Assembly: GCF_009720725.1 (NCBI RefSeq)
Contig: NZ_WNKT01000039.1
Span: 1-35,508, forward strand
Source of the DNA: Allochromatium palmeri
Lineage (GTDB): Bacteria; Pseudomonadota; Gammaproteobacteria; Chromatiales; Chromatiaceae
DNA: 35,508 nucleotides
Direction: 5' to 3'
Positions 1 through 8,101 of the stretch are shown piece after piece. The notes under the pieces were generated by a model. The model searched no databases and had not been told where the DNA came from. It worked only from the letters and a program-made list of their open reading frames with translations. Every line of letters starts with the position of its first letter. Position 1 is the stretch's first letter. A program made the translations under genes and the position numbers.

Positions 1-92
1 TTCCTCACCCGTCCGCCGCCGGCGCTCACGACCTAACCCCGGCGCTCAACCTCCTCCGACCTTGACCATCCACCCCGGGCGGGGCGGATCGC

Positions 93-2840
93 TTGCGCCT
101 GTCTGACGGTCACCTCACCCTTCTGCGACCTCCAATTGGCCCGTGGGCGAGCGTCACGCGGTCAATCTGCCCGCGTTGCAGGCGGCGGCCTCACTTTTTA
201 CGGGCAGAATCGCCATTGAATCCGACTACAACCGTCGATTTCTGGGGCTGGTCACAGGTTTATGAAACATCCGGGCTAAAACTAGAGCCAGAGCCCGAAC
301 CCGAGGCGGTGCTCGAACCCTTGCCGGAACTGGAGCTTGAAGCGGCGCCGGAGGCTGAAGCTGAGGCTGAGCCTGCATCAGAGACAGACGCCACAGCGAT
401 CGAGACCTCACCCGCGAGTACCGAGCCCCAGTCACCGGTAACGCCGCCGGCCCCCGTTCCTGAGGAGATTCAGCCCGCGCCCGATCCCGAACTGGCCTCG
501 CTCTTCCTGGAGGATGCGCGCGACCTGCTCGACAAGCTGGATCGTCAGTTCAGGGACTGGCTGCTTGCGCCCCAGGACAGCGCGGTGCTCGCGGGCGTCA
601 ACCGCCTGCTGCACACACTCAAGGGCAGCGCGCGCCTGACCGGACTGCCGGCGATCGGCGACCTCAGTCATGCGCTCGAGACCCGACTCAAGTCGCTCGA
701 CGAAGACCAGGCCGGCATCAACGACATCACGCTCGAACTGGCTCAGCGCGCCGTCGATATGCTCTCGCTCCAGGTCGACGCGCTCGAACAGGGCGCGACC
801 ATTCCGCGCATGACGGAACTCGTCGATGAGCTCTCAGGCACCGCACCGTCAGCCACGGAGACCGCCACGCCTGAAGTGGCCCTGATGCGCCCGGCGGAGA
901 CGGACGCGGTCGTACAGCCTCCGCTCGGCCAGCCAACCCCGGCTAGCCCACCCGCCGAGCCGGCGGCCCGTGAGGGCGCTGGAGCCATCGCCGCAACGCC
1001 TCAGATTCGGGTGCGCTCGGATCTGCTCAACCGTCTGGTCAACCATGCCGGTGAGATCAGTATCTATCGCGGTCGTCTGACTCAGCGCAATGGTCAGCTG
1101 GGCTTTAGTTTGGGCGAACTCGATCAAACCGTGGTGCGACTGCGCGAGCAACTGCGCCAGCTCGAGATCGAGACCCAGGCCCAGATCCTGAACCGCTTCG
1201 AGCGCGGCACCGACGTCTCGGAGCGCATCGAGACCGCCTCGGATTACGACGCCGAGTTCGATCCACTGGAGTTCGACCGTTTCTCGCGTCTCCAGCAGCT
1301 CTCGGGCAGTCTGGCCGAAACGGTCAACGACCTCATCAGCGTCAAAGAGATGCTGGGCGGCTATCAGCGCGAGATGACCGATCTGCTGAACCAGCAGGCA
1401 CGTCTGGCCGACGACCTGCAGGACGGCCTGCTGCGCACGCGCCTGGTGCCCTTCGTGCAGGTGGTGCCGCGACTGCATCGCCTGGTGCGCCAGACGGCTG
1501 ACAGTCTGGGTAAGTCGGCACGGCTGGAGGTCATCGGTCCGGAGGTCGAACTCGACCGCACCATTCTCGATCGCCTGGTCGCACCGCTCGAACATCTGCT
1601 GCGCAATGCCGTCGATCATGGACTGGAAGACACCAAGGCGCGGGTGACCCGCGGCAAGCCCGCGACCGGCATGGTGACCCTGGCGCTGCGGCGCGAGGGC
1701 AATGATGCCGTCATCAGTCTGGGCGACGATGGCAAGGGCCTGGATCTGGAGGCCATCCGCAAGCAGGCTATCGCGCGCGGTCTGATGACAGCCGAGTCCA
1801 AGCTCCCGGACGAGGCCATCCTGCAATTCATCATGGAACCGGGCTTCACCACCTCGGGCAAGGTCACGCAGATCTCGGGACGCGGCGTGGGTCTGGACGT
1901 GGTCGCCTCCGAGATCAAGGCCGCCAACGGCACCATGAATCTGGAATCGGTGCCCGGCAAGGGCGCACGCTTCACCATCCGTCTGCCGCTGACACTGGCC
2001 ATCATCGATGCCTTTCTGGTCTCGGTCGGCGATACCGTCTATGCCGTGCCGCACAGCACGGTCGAGGGTGTGGCGCGCATCAGCCGCGAGGAGTTGCTCG
2101 CGATCCAGGCCGACCCAACCAAGACCTACGCGGCGCGCGGTCATCACTATCGGGTGGCCTACTTGGGTCAGGCGCTGGAGGCCAACGGCCCGGAACCGGA
2201 TTTCGGGGAGCGCCGCTGGCTACCGGCGCTGCTGGCGCGCATCGGCGATCAGCGCGTGGCGTTGCAGGCCGATACCCTGCTTGAAAGTCAGCGTATCCTG
2301 GTCAAGCCGCTGGGGCCGCAGTTGACCGGCGTGCGCTGGTTGAGTGGCGGTACCATCCTGCCGGATGGACGGGTCGCACTCATCCTCGATGCCCTGGCCC
2401 TGGTACGCTCGGGCGCTATCCGCGAGCAGGCGCCGGTGCTGCTCACGCCGGCGCCGGTTAGCGAAACGCTCTGTGTCATGGTGGTCGACGACTCGCTGAC
2501 CGTGCGCCGTGTCACCAGCCGTCTGCTGCGCCGGCAGAACATCGAGGTATTGACCGCGAAAGATGGTGTCGAAGCGTTGACGCTACTCGACGAGCGTGTC
2601 CCGGATGTCATCCTGCTCGACGTCGAGATGCCGCGCATGGACGGTTACGAACTCACGCGCCATATCCGCCGTTCGGATCGGCTCAAGCATCTGCCGATCA
2701 TCATGATCACCTCGCGCACGGGCGCCAAGCATCGCGACTATGCCACCCAGCTCGGTGTGAACCGCTATCTGGGTAAACCCTATCAGGAATCGCAGTTGCT
2801 CGAAGAAATCAACGCGGTGGTCGGCAAGCGGTCGACCTGA
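93..2840 (+). CDS. ChpA/PilL-type hybrid chemosensory histidine kinase, C-terminal part; N-terminus uncertain
   Basis: CheA-like kinase with a fused receiver, of the kind that controls type IV pili (Chp/Pil systems). Visible in order: an acidic Glu/Pro-rich linker (about residues 60-120), an Hpt domain with the phosphoacceptor motif HTLKGSARL (His174), a dimerisation/coiled region, a HATPase with N-box (about 500-515), DDGKGLD (about 545) and GRGVGLDV (about 600), a CheW-like domain (about 640-770), and a receiver with VVDDS near 798, phosphoacceptor Asp843 and a conserved Lys near 895. ChpA/PilL proteins usually carry several more Hpt domains upstream; only one is seen here. In-frame stop TGA at 63-65 precedes a TTG at 93. 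The frame has no ATG before about residue 240 and no good ribosome site, so the stated start is only the limit of the open frame. The gene may be truncated or frameshifted at its 5' end. Confidence 0.85.
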   Translation: MRLSDGHLTLLRPPIGPWASVTRSICPRCRRRPHFLRAESPLNPTTTVDFWGWSQVYETSGLKLEPEPEPEAVLEPLPELELEAAPEAEAEAEPASETDATAIETSPASTEPQSPVTPPAPVPEEIQPAPDPELASLFLEDARDLLDKLDRQFRDWLLAPQDSAVLAGVNRLLHTLKGSARLTGLPAIGDLSHALETRLKSLDEDQAGINDITLELAQRAVDMLSLQVDALEQGATIPRMTELVDELSGTAPSATETATPEVALMRPAETDAVVQPPLGQPTPASPPAEPAAREGAGAIAATPQIRVRSDLLNRLVNHAGEISIYRGRLTQRNGQLGFSLGELDQTVVRLREQLRQLEIETQAQILNRFERGTDVSERIETASDYDAEFDPLEFDRFSRLQQLSGSLAETVNDLISVKEMLGGYQREMTDLLNQQARLADDLQDGLLRTRLVPFVQVVPRLHRLVRQTADSLGKSARLEVIGPEVELDRTILDRLVAPLEHLLRNAVDHGLEDTKARVTRGKPATGMVTLALRREGNDAVISLGDDGKGLDLEAIRKQAIARGLMTAESKLPDEAILQFIMEPGFTTSGKVTQISGRGVGLDVVASEIKAANGTMNLESVPGKGARFTIRLPLTLAIIDAFLVSVGDTVYAVPHSTVEGVARISREELLAIQADPTKTYAARGHHYRVAYLGQALEANGPEPDFGERRWLPALLARIGDQRVALQADTLLESQRILVKPLGPQLTGVRWLSGGTILPDGRVALILDALALVRSGAIREQAPVLLTPAPVSETLCVMVVDDSLTVRRVTSRLLRRQNIEVLTAKDGVEALTLLDERVPDVILLDVEMPRMDGYELTRHIRRSDRLKHLPIIMITSRTGAKHRDYATQLGVNRYLGKPYQESQLLEEINAVVGKRST

Positions 2841-2861
2841 AGCCCTGATTCGGCCCCGAAC

Positions 2862-3596
2862 TCAGGGTTGGCGAAAATCACCCCAGAGCGCCTGAATCAC
2901 GGCGATAGCGGCCAGCGGCGCGGTCTCGGTGCGCAGGATGCGCGGACCGAGACGCACACCCTGAAATCCGTGGCATCGTGCCGCCTCGCGCTCGCGCGGA
3001 TCGAGTCCACCCTCGGGGCCAATCAACAGAGTTAGGCCCGATGCAGGCGCGGACAGCGCCGGCAGCGCCCGCTCGGCAAGCGGATCGAGCAGCAGTCCGC
3101 CTGTATGCGGGGATTCCAGCCAGGTCTCCAGTTCAAGCGCTGGCTCCAGCGCGGGCAGCCGTCTCCGGCCCGATTGCTCGCAGGCCGAGACGACCACGCC
3201 ACGCCAGTGTTCAAGACGTTTATCGAGTCGCGCACCATCGAGCCGCACCTGAGCGCGGCGGGTAAAGAGCGGCGTGATCCGGGTCACGCCCAGCTCGACG
3301 GCCTTCTGAATCGCAAAATCCATACGCTCGCCTTTGGAGATGCCGAGCGCCAGATGGATGTCGAGCCTGGATTCCGGCTCCGGATCGCCGCGCGATTCGA
3401 TCAGGACACGCGCCCGCTCGCGCCCCACTTCGATCAGACGGGCCGGATAGTCGTATCCATCGCCATTGAAGAGCACCAGGGGCGCGTCGCGGTCGAGCCG
3501 CAATACCTGCACGGCATGGCGTGCCTGGGCGCTTGGTAGATCAAGTTCGACACCTGGGGTCAAATCGAGGTCAAGATAAAGACGGATCAGGCGCAT
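2862..3596 (-). CDS. rsmE: 16S rRNA (uracil1498-N3)-methyltransferase RsmE
   Basis: SAM-dependent SPOUT-family enzyme that methylates U1498 of 16S rRNA in the cytoplasm. The 244-aa length fits the family. Visible family features are the N-terminal PUA-like part, HLALGISKGERMDFAIQKAVELGV, the ACEQSGRRRLP segment, and the C-terminal knot motif LLIGPEGGLDPRE followed by LGPRILRTETAPLAA. The ATG at 3596 is well placed. It lies 22 bp downstream of the DUF423 gene on the same strand, probably one transcript, and is convergent with the CheA-type gene, whose stop is 22 bp away. Confidence 0.95.
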   Translation of the reverse strand: MRLIRLYLDLDLTPGVELDLPSAQARHAVQVLRLDRDAPLVLFNGDGYDYPARLIEVGRERARVLIESRGDPEPESRLDIHLALGISKGERMDFAIQKAVELGVTRITPLFTRRAQVRLDGARLDKRLEHWRGVVVSACEQSGRRRLPALEPALELETWLESPHTGGLLLDPLAERALPALSAPASGLTLLIGPEGGLDPREREAARCHGFQGVRLGPRILRTETAPLAAIAVIQALWGDFRQP

Positions 3597-3618
3597 AAGG
3601 CTCGGCCTCGGTCTGGAC

Positions 3619-4011
3619 TCACAAGGTGCTGGGCGCCAGGCGCGCCGCGCCGATCGCCAGCAGCGCCCAGGCGAGGATGAGTATGACGCCGCCGATGGGC
3701 GTGATCATGCCCAACTGGCGCAGGCCCGTGAGTGTCATCACGAACAGGCTGCCGCTGAACAGACAGACGCCGACCGCGAACGCCAGCGCCGCCCAATGCA
3801 CCAGACCGGCCTCCGGCCGGTGCAGCAGGGTCAGACCACAGGCCAGGATCGCCAGGGCGTGCAACCCCAGATAATCAGCGGCGGTTTGCCAGTTGGCCAG
3901 GAGCGCCGGGTCGACGCGCCCCTTGAGTCCGTGCGCGCCAAAGGCGCCAAGCGCCACGGTCAGCAGACCGCCGACGGCGCCAAGAGTCATCCAGATCGAT
4001 GCGGGAGACAT
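3619..4011 (-). CDS. DUF423 family small inner-membrane protein
   Basis: Protein of 130 aa with about four hydrophobic segments and the DUF423 hallmark GAFGAHGLKGRV near the N-terminus, then WQTAADYLGLHALAIL. E. coli YgdD is a member; the function is unknown. The ATG at 4011 is preferred over an upstream ATG at 4056 because a GAGGA ribosome site sits just upstream of 4011 and the family begins there. It is followed closely by rsmE and is divergent from rpmB. Confidence 0.88.
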   Translation of the reverse strand: MSPASIWMTLGAVGGLLTVALGAFGAHGLKGRVDPALLANWQTAADYLGLHALAILACGLTLLHRPEAGLVHWAALAFAVGVCLFSGSLFVMTLTGLRQLGMITPIGGVILILAWALLAIGAARLAPSTL

Positions 4012-4175
4012 GATTTTCCTCGCTTGGAGCGTCGAAAGACGCGGTTCAGACGGCATTCTGCAACAACTCGCTGTCGATGACGAGAATCAGGTTTTTGGTT
4101 GCGCTGATTTTGACCGCTGTGTTAGAGTTCGCGGTCTTTAGCACTAAACCACGCCGACTTGTAGGGATTCCCGCC

Positions 4176-4412
4176 ATGTCCAAGGTCTGTCAGGTTACCG
4201 GTAAGCGACCCCTCACCGGCAACAACGTCTCGCACGCGAACAACAAAACCAAACGCCGTTTCCTGCCGAATCTGCACGAAAAGCGATTCTGGGTCGAGGC
4301 CGAGAAGCGCTGGGTGAAGCTGCGCCTGACCACCAAGGCCATGCGTACCATCGACAAGAAGGGCATCGATGCGGTGCTCGTCGACCTGCGCGCCAACGGC
4401 GTGAAGGTCTAA
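4176..4412 (+). CDS. rpmB: 50S ribosomal protein L28
   Basis: Ribosomal protein of 78 aa, the normal L28 length. It begins [20 protein letters not shown] and contains [12 protein letters not shown] and [25 protein letters not shown], all characteristic of bacterial L28. The frame is open upstream to 4077, but the family start and an AGGGA ribosome site support ATG 4176. It sits 15 bp before rpmG in the usual rpmB-rpmG pair. A TTGACC at 4110-4115 could be part of the promoter, but I see no convincing -10. Confidence 0.97.
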   Translation: MSKVCQVTGKRPLTGNNVSHANNKTKRRFLPNLHEKRFWVEAEKRWVKLRLTTKAMRTIDKKGIDAVLVDLRANGVKV

Positions 4413-4427
4413 CCGGAGGATTCACCC

Positions 4428-4595
4428 ATGGCTAAGGCCGCACGCGAAAAGATCCGCCTGAACTCCAGCGCTGGAACGGGTCACTTCTACACCACGACCA
4501 AGAACAAGCGCAATCAGCCCGGAAAGATGGAGATCAAGAAGTTCGATCCCGTCGTTCGTCAGCACGTCATGTACAAGGAAGGCAAGATCAAGTAA
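4428..4595 (+). CDS. rpmG: 50S ribosomal protein L33
   Basis: Ribosomal protein of 55 aa translated directly from the sequence. It starts [18 protein letters not shown], continues [20 protein letters not shown], and ends [17 protein letters not shown]. The length equals that of E. coli L33. No zinc-binding CxxC pairs are present, so this is the zinc-free form. A strong ribosome site (CCGGAGGA) precedes the ATG. It lies in an operon with rpmB and is followed by a clear intrinsic terminator. Confidence 0.97.
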   Translation: MAKAAREKIRLNSSAGTGHFYTTTKNKRNQPGKMEIKKFDPVVRQHVMYKEGKIK

Positions 4596-4645
4596 GCCCG
4601 ATGCGATCGGCGATGCCGTCGATCTCCTTGTCCGTGGCGCCGTGA

Positions 4646-4667
4646 AGCCCGCTTTGGCGGGCTTTGT
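4646..4667 (+). terminator. Rho-independent terminator after rpmB-rpmG
   Basis: Perfect 7-bp GC-rich stem AGCCCGC / GCGGGCT with a TTTG loop, followed by a T-rich run (TTGTGCT). It lies 50 bp after the rpmG stop and before the oadG ribosome site, separating the two operons. Confidence 0.85.
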
Positions 4668-4704
4668 GCTGTATGGGGAAATCACAGACCGATGGAGGCC
4701 TGTC

Positions 4705-4953
4705 ATGACTGACAGCACCCTGTTATTCGAAAGTTTCATGCTGATGCTGATCGGCATGGGCATCGTGTTCAGCTTTCTGCTGCTGCTGGTCGGCATCCTG
4801 CGTCTGATGTCGGCGCTCATCCTGCGCCTGGCGCCTGCCGAAGAACTCCAACCCGTCGCGTCGTCGACCACCGCGCCGCTCCCGACGGACACCTCCGAGG
4901 ATTTGATCGCCGTCATCTCGGCGGCCATTGCGCGCTATCGCGCCCCGCGCTGA
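4705..4953 (+). CDS. oadG: Oxaloacetate decarboxylase gamma subunit (OadG)
   Basis: Small membrane subunit (82 aa) that anchors the OadA carboxyltransferase to the OadB sodium pump. It has one N-terminal transmembrane helix, [20 protein letters not shown], then a polar Pro/Ala/Ser-rich linker. The C-terminal segment [17 protein letters not shown] is typical of the OadG/MmdD class. ATG 4705 has a GGAGG ribosome site at good spacing; the frame extends upstream but without such a signal. It is first of oadG-oadA-oadB. Confidence 0.9.
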   Translation: MTDSTLLFESFMLMLIGMGIVFSFLLLLVGILRLMSALILRLAPAEELQPVASSTTAPLPTDTSEDLIAVISAAIARYRAPR

Positions 4954-5056
4954 CCGGATTCGCGCACTCATCCCAACCGAGAGGCTAAAGCCCCATCGAC
5001 CCGGCCTGGCTCGCGCGTCGTGGACGTCGAGCGGGCGCGAACTGCGGAATAAACCC

Positions 5057-6844
5057 ATGACTCAGAAGACCCCACTCGGCATCACCGACGTCGTCCTGCG
5101 CGATGCGCATCAGTCGCTGCTGGCGACCCGCATGCGTACCGAGGACATGCTGCCCATCGCCGCTAAGCTGGATCAGGTTGGCTATTGGTCCGTGGAATCC
5201 TGGGGCGGCGCCACCTTCGACGCCTGCATCCGCTATCTGGGCGAGGATCCCTGGGACCGTCTGCGTCAGCTCAAGGCGGCGATGCCACGCACGCCTCAGC
5301 AGATGCTGCTGCGCGGTCAGAATCTGCTCGGCTACCGGCACTATGCCGACGACGTGGTCGAGAAATTTGTCGAGCGCGCGGCCGTCAACGGCATCGGGGT
5401 GTTCCGTATCTTCGATGCCATGAACGACCTGCGCAATCTGGAGCGCGCCGTCCACGCGGCCCTGGCCACCGATGCCCATGCCCAGGGCACTCTGTCCTAT
5501 ACCGTCAGTCCAGTGCATGACATTGACTACTGGGTCGACATGGGCCGACGGCTCGAAGACATGGGCTGTCACTCCATCTGCATCAAGGACATGGCCGGAC
5601 TCCTGCGTCCCTATGTCGCCGAAGAACTGGTGACCCGACTCAAGACAACCTGCGCCATCCCGATCGCCATGCAGTGTCACGCGACCACCGGCCTGAGCAC
5701 GGCGGCCATCGTCAAGGCCGCCGAGGCCGGGATCGACATGGTCGACACCGCCATTTCCTCGATGAGCATGACCTATGGCCATTCGCCGACTGAATCCGTG
5801 GTTGCCATCCTCCAGGGCACCGAGCGCGATACCGGTCTGGATCTGAATCTGCTCGAAGAGATCGCGGCCTATTTCCGCGAGGTGCGCAAGAAGTACGCAC
5901 GCTTCGAGGGTTCGCTCAAGGGCGTCGACTCGCGCATCCTGGTCGCTCAGGTACCGGGCGGCATGCTGACCAACATGGAGAACCAGTTGCGCGAACAGGG
6001 TGCCGCGGACCGGCTCGACGCGGTGCTGGCCGAGATTCCGCGTGTGCGCGAAGAACTGGGCTTTCTGCCGCTGGTCACCCCGACCTCGCAGATCGTCGGC
6101 AGTCAGGCCGTCCTCAACGTGCTCATGGGCGAGCGCTACAAGACCATCACCAGTGAGACCGCCGGCGTGCTGCGCGGTGCCTATGGAGCTACGCCGGCGC
6201 CGGTCGACCCGGATCTGCAATCGCGCGTGCTCCAGCCGGGCGAGGAACCCATCACCTGTCGTCCGGCCGACAACCTGACCGCCGAGCTGGATCGTCTGAC
6301 CGAGGAGTTGGAGGCCATCGCCCGCGAGCGTGCGCTCAAGCTGGTCGATCCGGTGGTCGACGACGTGCTCATCTATGCCATGTTCCCGCAGGTGGGTCTG
6401 AAGTTCATCGAGAACCGTGACAACCCGGCCGCCTTCGAGCCGCGTCCCTGGGAGATTGCTGACACGCCAGCCGCGCCGACCGCCGCGACGACGGCCGCAA
6501 CCCCGAGTGGTCCTGAACACTACCGGATCGAAGTCAACGGGCGCGCCTATGACGTGACCGTTTCGCCGCAGGGCGCACTCGAATCGGTCGCACCGGCCGT
6601 CTCGGGATCGTCACCCGCCGCTCCGGTCCAGGCACAGACGATCGAGTCCCCACTCGCCGGCAATATCGTCAAGATCCCGGTCGGTGTCGGCCAGATGGTC
6701 AATGCCGGGGATGTGGTCGTGATCCTGGAGGCGATGAAGATGGAGACCGAGGTGCGTGCGCCGACCGCCGGTCGCGTGACCGAGATCCGCGTCAAGGAAG
6801 GCGACGCCGTGGCGCTCGGCGCGCCGCTGATCGCGCTGGGCTGA
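5057..6844 (+). CDS. oadA: Oxaloacetate decarboxylase alpha subunit (biotin carboxyltransferase)
   Basis: Cytoplasmic alpha subunit (595 aa) that transfers CO2 from oxaloacetate to biotin. The N-terminal HMGL-like carboxyltransferase domain (about 1-270) starts [17 protein letters not shown] and carries [12 protein letters not shown] and a metal-binding MQCHATTG. A conserved carboxylase domain follows (about 290-490), then an Ala/Thr-rich linker. The C-terminal biotinyl domain has EAMKMETEV, with the biotinylated Lys561. ATG 5057 is chosen because family homology begins there, although the ribosome site is weak. It is 4 bp from oadB, consistent with a coupled operon. Confidence 0.96.
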   Translation: MTQKTPLGITDVVLRDAHQSLLATRMRTEDMLPIAAKLDQVGYWSVESWGGATFDACIRYLGEDPWDRLRQLKAAMPRTPQQMLLRGQNLLGYRHYADDVVEKFVERAAVNGIGVFRIFDAMNDLRNLERAVHAALATDAHAQGTLSYTVSPVHDIDYWVDMGRRLEDMGCHSICIKDMAGLLRPYVAEELVTRLKTTCAIPIAMQCHATTGLSTAAIVKAAEAGIDMVDTAISSMSMTYGHSPTESVVAILQGTERDTGLDLNLLEEIAAYFREVRKKYARFEGSLKGVDSRILVAQVPGGMLTNMENQLREQGAADRLDAVLAEIPRVREELGFLPLVTPTSQIVGSQAVLNVLMGERYKTITSETAGVLRGAYGATPAPVDPDLQSRVLQPGEEPITCRPADNLTAELDRLTEELEAIARERALKLVDPVVDDVLIYAMFPQVGLKFIENRDNPAAFEPRPWEIADTPAAPTAATTAATPSGPEHYRIEVNGRAYDVTVSPQGALESVAPAVSGSSPAAPVQAQTIESPLAGNIVKIPVGVGQMVNAGDVVVILEAMKMETEVRAPTAGRVTEIRVKEGDAVALGAPLIALG

Positions 6845-6848
6845 CATC

Positions 6849-7982
6849 ATGGATAAACTCGAAATCCTCTGGCTGTCGATGGGGATCGCCAATCTGGAGT
6901 GGACACAGGCGCTGATGATGGGCGTCGGCTGTTTGCTCATCTATCTGGCGATCGCCAAGAAGTTCGAGCCGTTGCTGCTGCTGCCGATCGGCTTCGGCGC
7001 CATCCTGAGCAACATTCCGATCGCCGGCATCGCGAGCCACGATGGTCTGCTCGGCATGGTCTATGCCGCCGGCATCGAGACCGGAATCTTTCCGCTGCTG
7101 ATCTTCATGGGTGTCGGGGCGCTGACCGATTTTAGCGCCCTGATCGCGCGGCCCTCGACCCTGCTACTGGGCGCCGCGGCACAGTTCGGGATCTTCGCCA
7201 CCCTGATCGGGGCCATCGCACTCAACCTGCTGCCGGGCTTCGATTTCACGCTGGCCGATGCCTCAGCGATCGCCATCATCGGCGGCGCCGACGGTCCCAC
7301 GGCGATCTTCCTGGCCTCCAAGCTCGCGCCCGAGCTGCTTGGGGCGATCGCCGTCGCGGCCTATTCCTACATGGCCCTGGTGCCGATCATCCAGCCGCCG
7401 ATCATGCGCGCCCTGACCACCAAGACCGAGCGCGCCGTGGTGATGCAACAGCTGCGCCCGGTCTCGCGTCTGGAGCGCATCGCCTTCCCCTTCGTGGTGC
7501 TGATTCTCTGCGCCCTACTCCTGCCCTCGGCCGCACCCCTGATCGGGATGCTGACCTTCGGTAATCTGCTGCGCGAAGCCGGTGTGGTCGAGCGACTGAG
7601 CCGCGCGGCGCAGAACGAGATCATCAACATCGTCACCATCCTGCTGGGTCTGGCGGTCGGCTCCAAGCTCTCGGCCGACAAGTTCCTGACCATGGAGACG
7701 CTGGGCATTCTGCTGCTCGGGGCGCTCGCCTTCTGCATCGGCACCGCCGCCGGAGTGATCATGGGTAAGATCATGTACCGGGTCACAGGCGGCAAGGTCA
7801 ACCCGCTGATTGGGGCGGCCGGCGTCTCGGCCGTGCCCATGGCCGCACGCGTGGTCAACAAGGTCGGACTGGAGGAGAATCACCACAACTTCCTGATCAT
7901 GCACGCCATGGGGCCGAACGTGGCCGGCGTCATTGGCTCGGCGGTCGCGGCCGGGGTGCTGCTGGCGCTGGTGGGCGGTTAG
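6849..7982 (+). CDS. oadB: Oxaloacetate decarboxylase beta subunit, Na+ pump
   Basis: Integral membrane subunit (377 aa, many transmembrane segments) that decarboxylates carboxybiotin and exports Na+. The family signature [21 protein letters not shown], with the Asp essential for Na+ coupling, is present. Other conserved segments are [28 protein letters not shown] and [15 protein letters not shown]. The length fits the shorter form of the family. The start codon lies 4 bp after the oadA stop. Confidence 0.96.
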   Translation: MDKLEILWLSMGIANLEWTQALMMGVGCLLIYLAIAKKFEPLLLLPIGFGAILSNIPIAGIASHDGLLGMVYAAGIETGIFPLLIFMGVGALTDFSALIARPSTLLLGAAAQFGIFATLIGAIALNLLPGFDFTLADASAIAIIGGADGPTAIFLASKLAPELLGAIAVAAYSYMALVPIIQPPIMRALTTKTERAVVMQQLRPVSRLERIAFPFVVLILCALLLPSAAPLIGMLTFGNLLREAGVVERLSRAAQNEIINIVTILLGLAVGSKLSADKFLTMETLGILLLGALAFCIGTAAGVIMGKIMYRVTGGKVNPLIGAAGVSAVPMAARVVNKVGLEENHHNFLIMHAMGPNVAGVIGSAVAAGVLLALVGG

Positions 7983-8037
7983 CTATTATCTGTCAAGCTT
8001 TCACTTACAGGTAAACACTTGTTTTTCAGATATTAAC

Positions 8038-8070
8038 AGTCGCCTCGGCGCTCGGCGCGCCTTGGCGACT
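8038..8070. terminator. Likely bidirectional terminator hairpin between convergent genes
   Basis: Strong interrupted stem: AGTCGCC pairs with GGCGACT, and inside it GGCGC pairs with GCGCC across a 2-nt symmetric internal loop. It sits between the convergent oadB and SBBP-repeat genes. No strict T-tract follows on either strand, so it may terminate poorly or act in mRNA 3'-end stability. Confidence 0.55.
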
Positions 8071-8101
8071 CGAAAACCTATCGGCTTGTGGTTATTAATG
8101 A

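Noticed and set aside
849-2147. Minus-strand 432-aa open frame opposite the CheA-type kinase
   Set aside because: Composition rich in His/Asp/Gln/Gly typical of antisense frames in GC-rich genes; the plus-strand kinase motifs are clear.
4985-6520. Minus-strand 511-aa open frame opposite oadA
   Set aside because: Antisense shadow of a highly conserved GC-rich gene; no family motifs, and oadA on the plus strand is certain.
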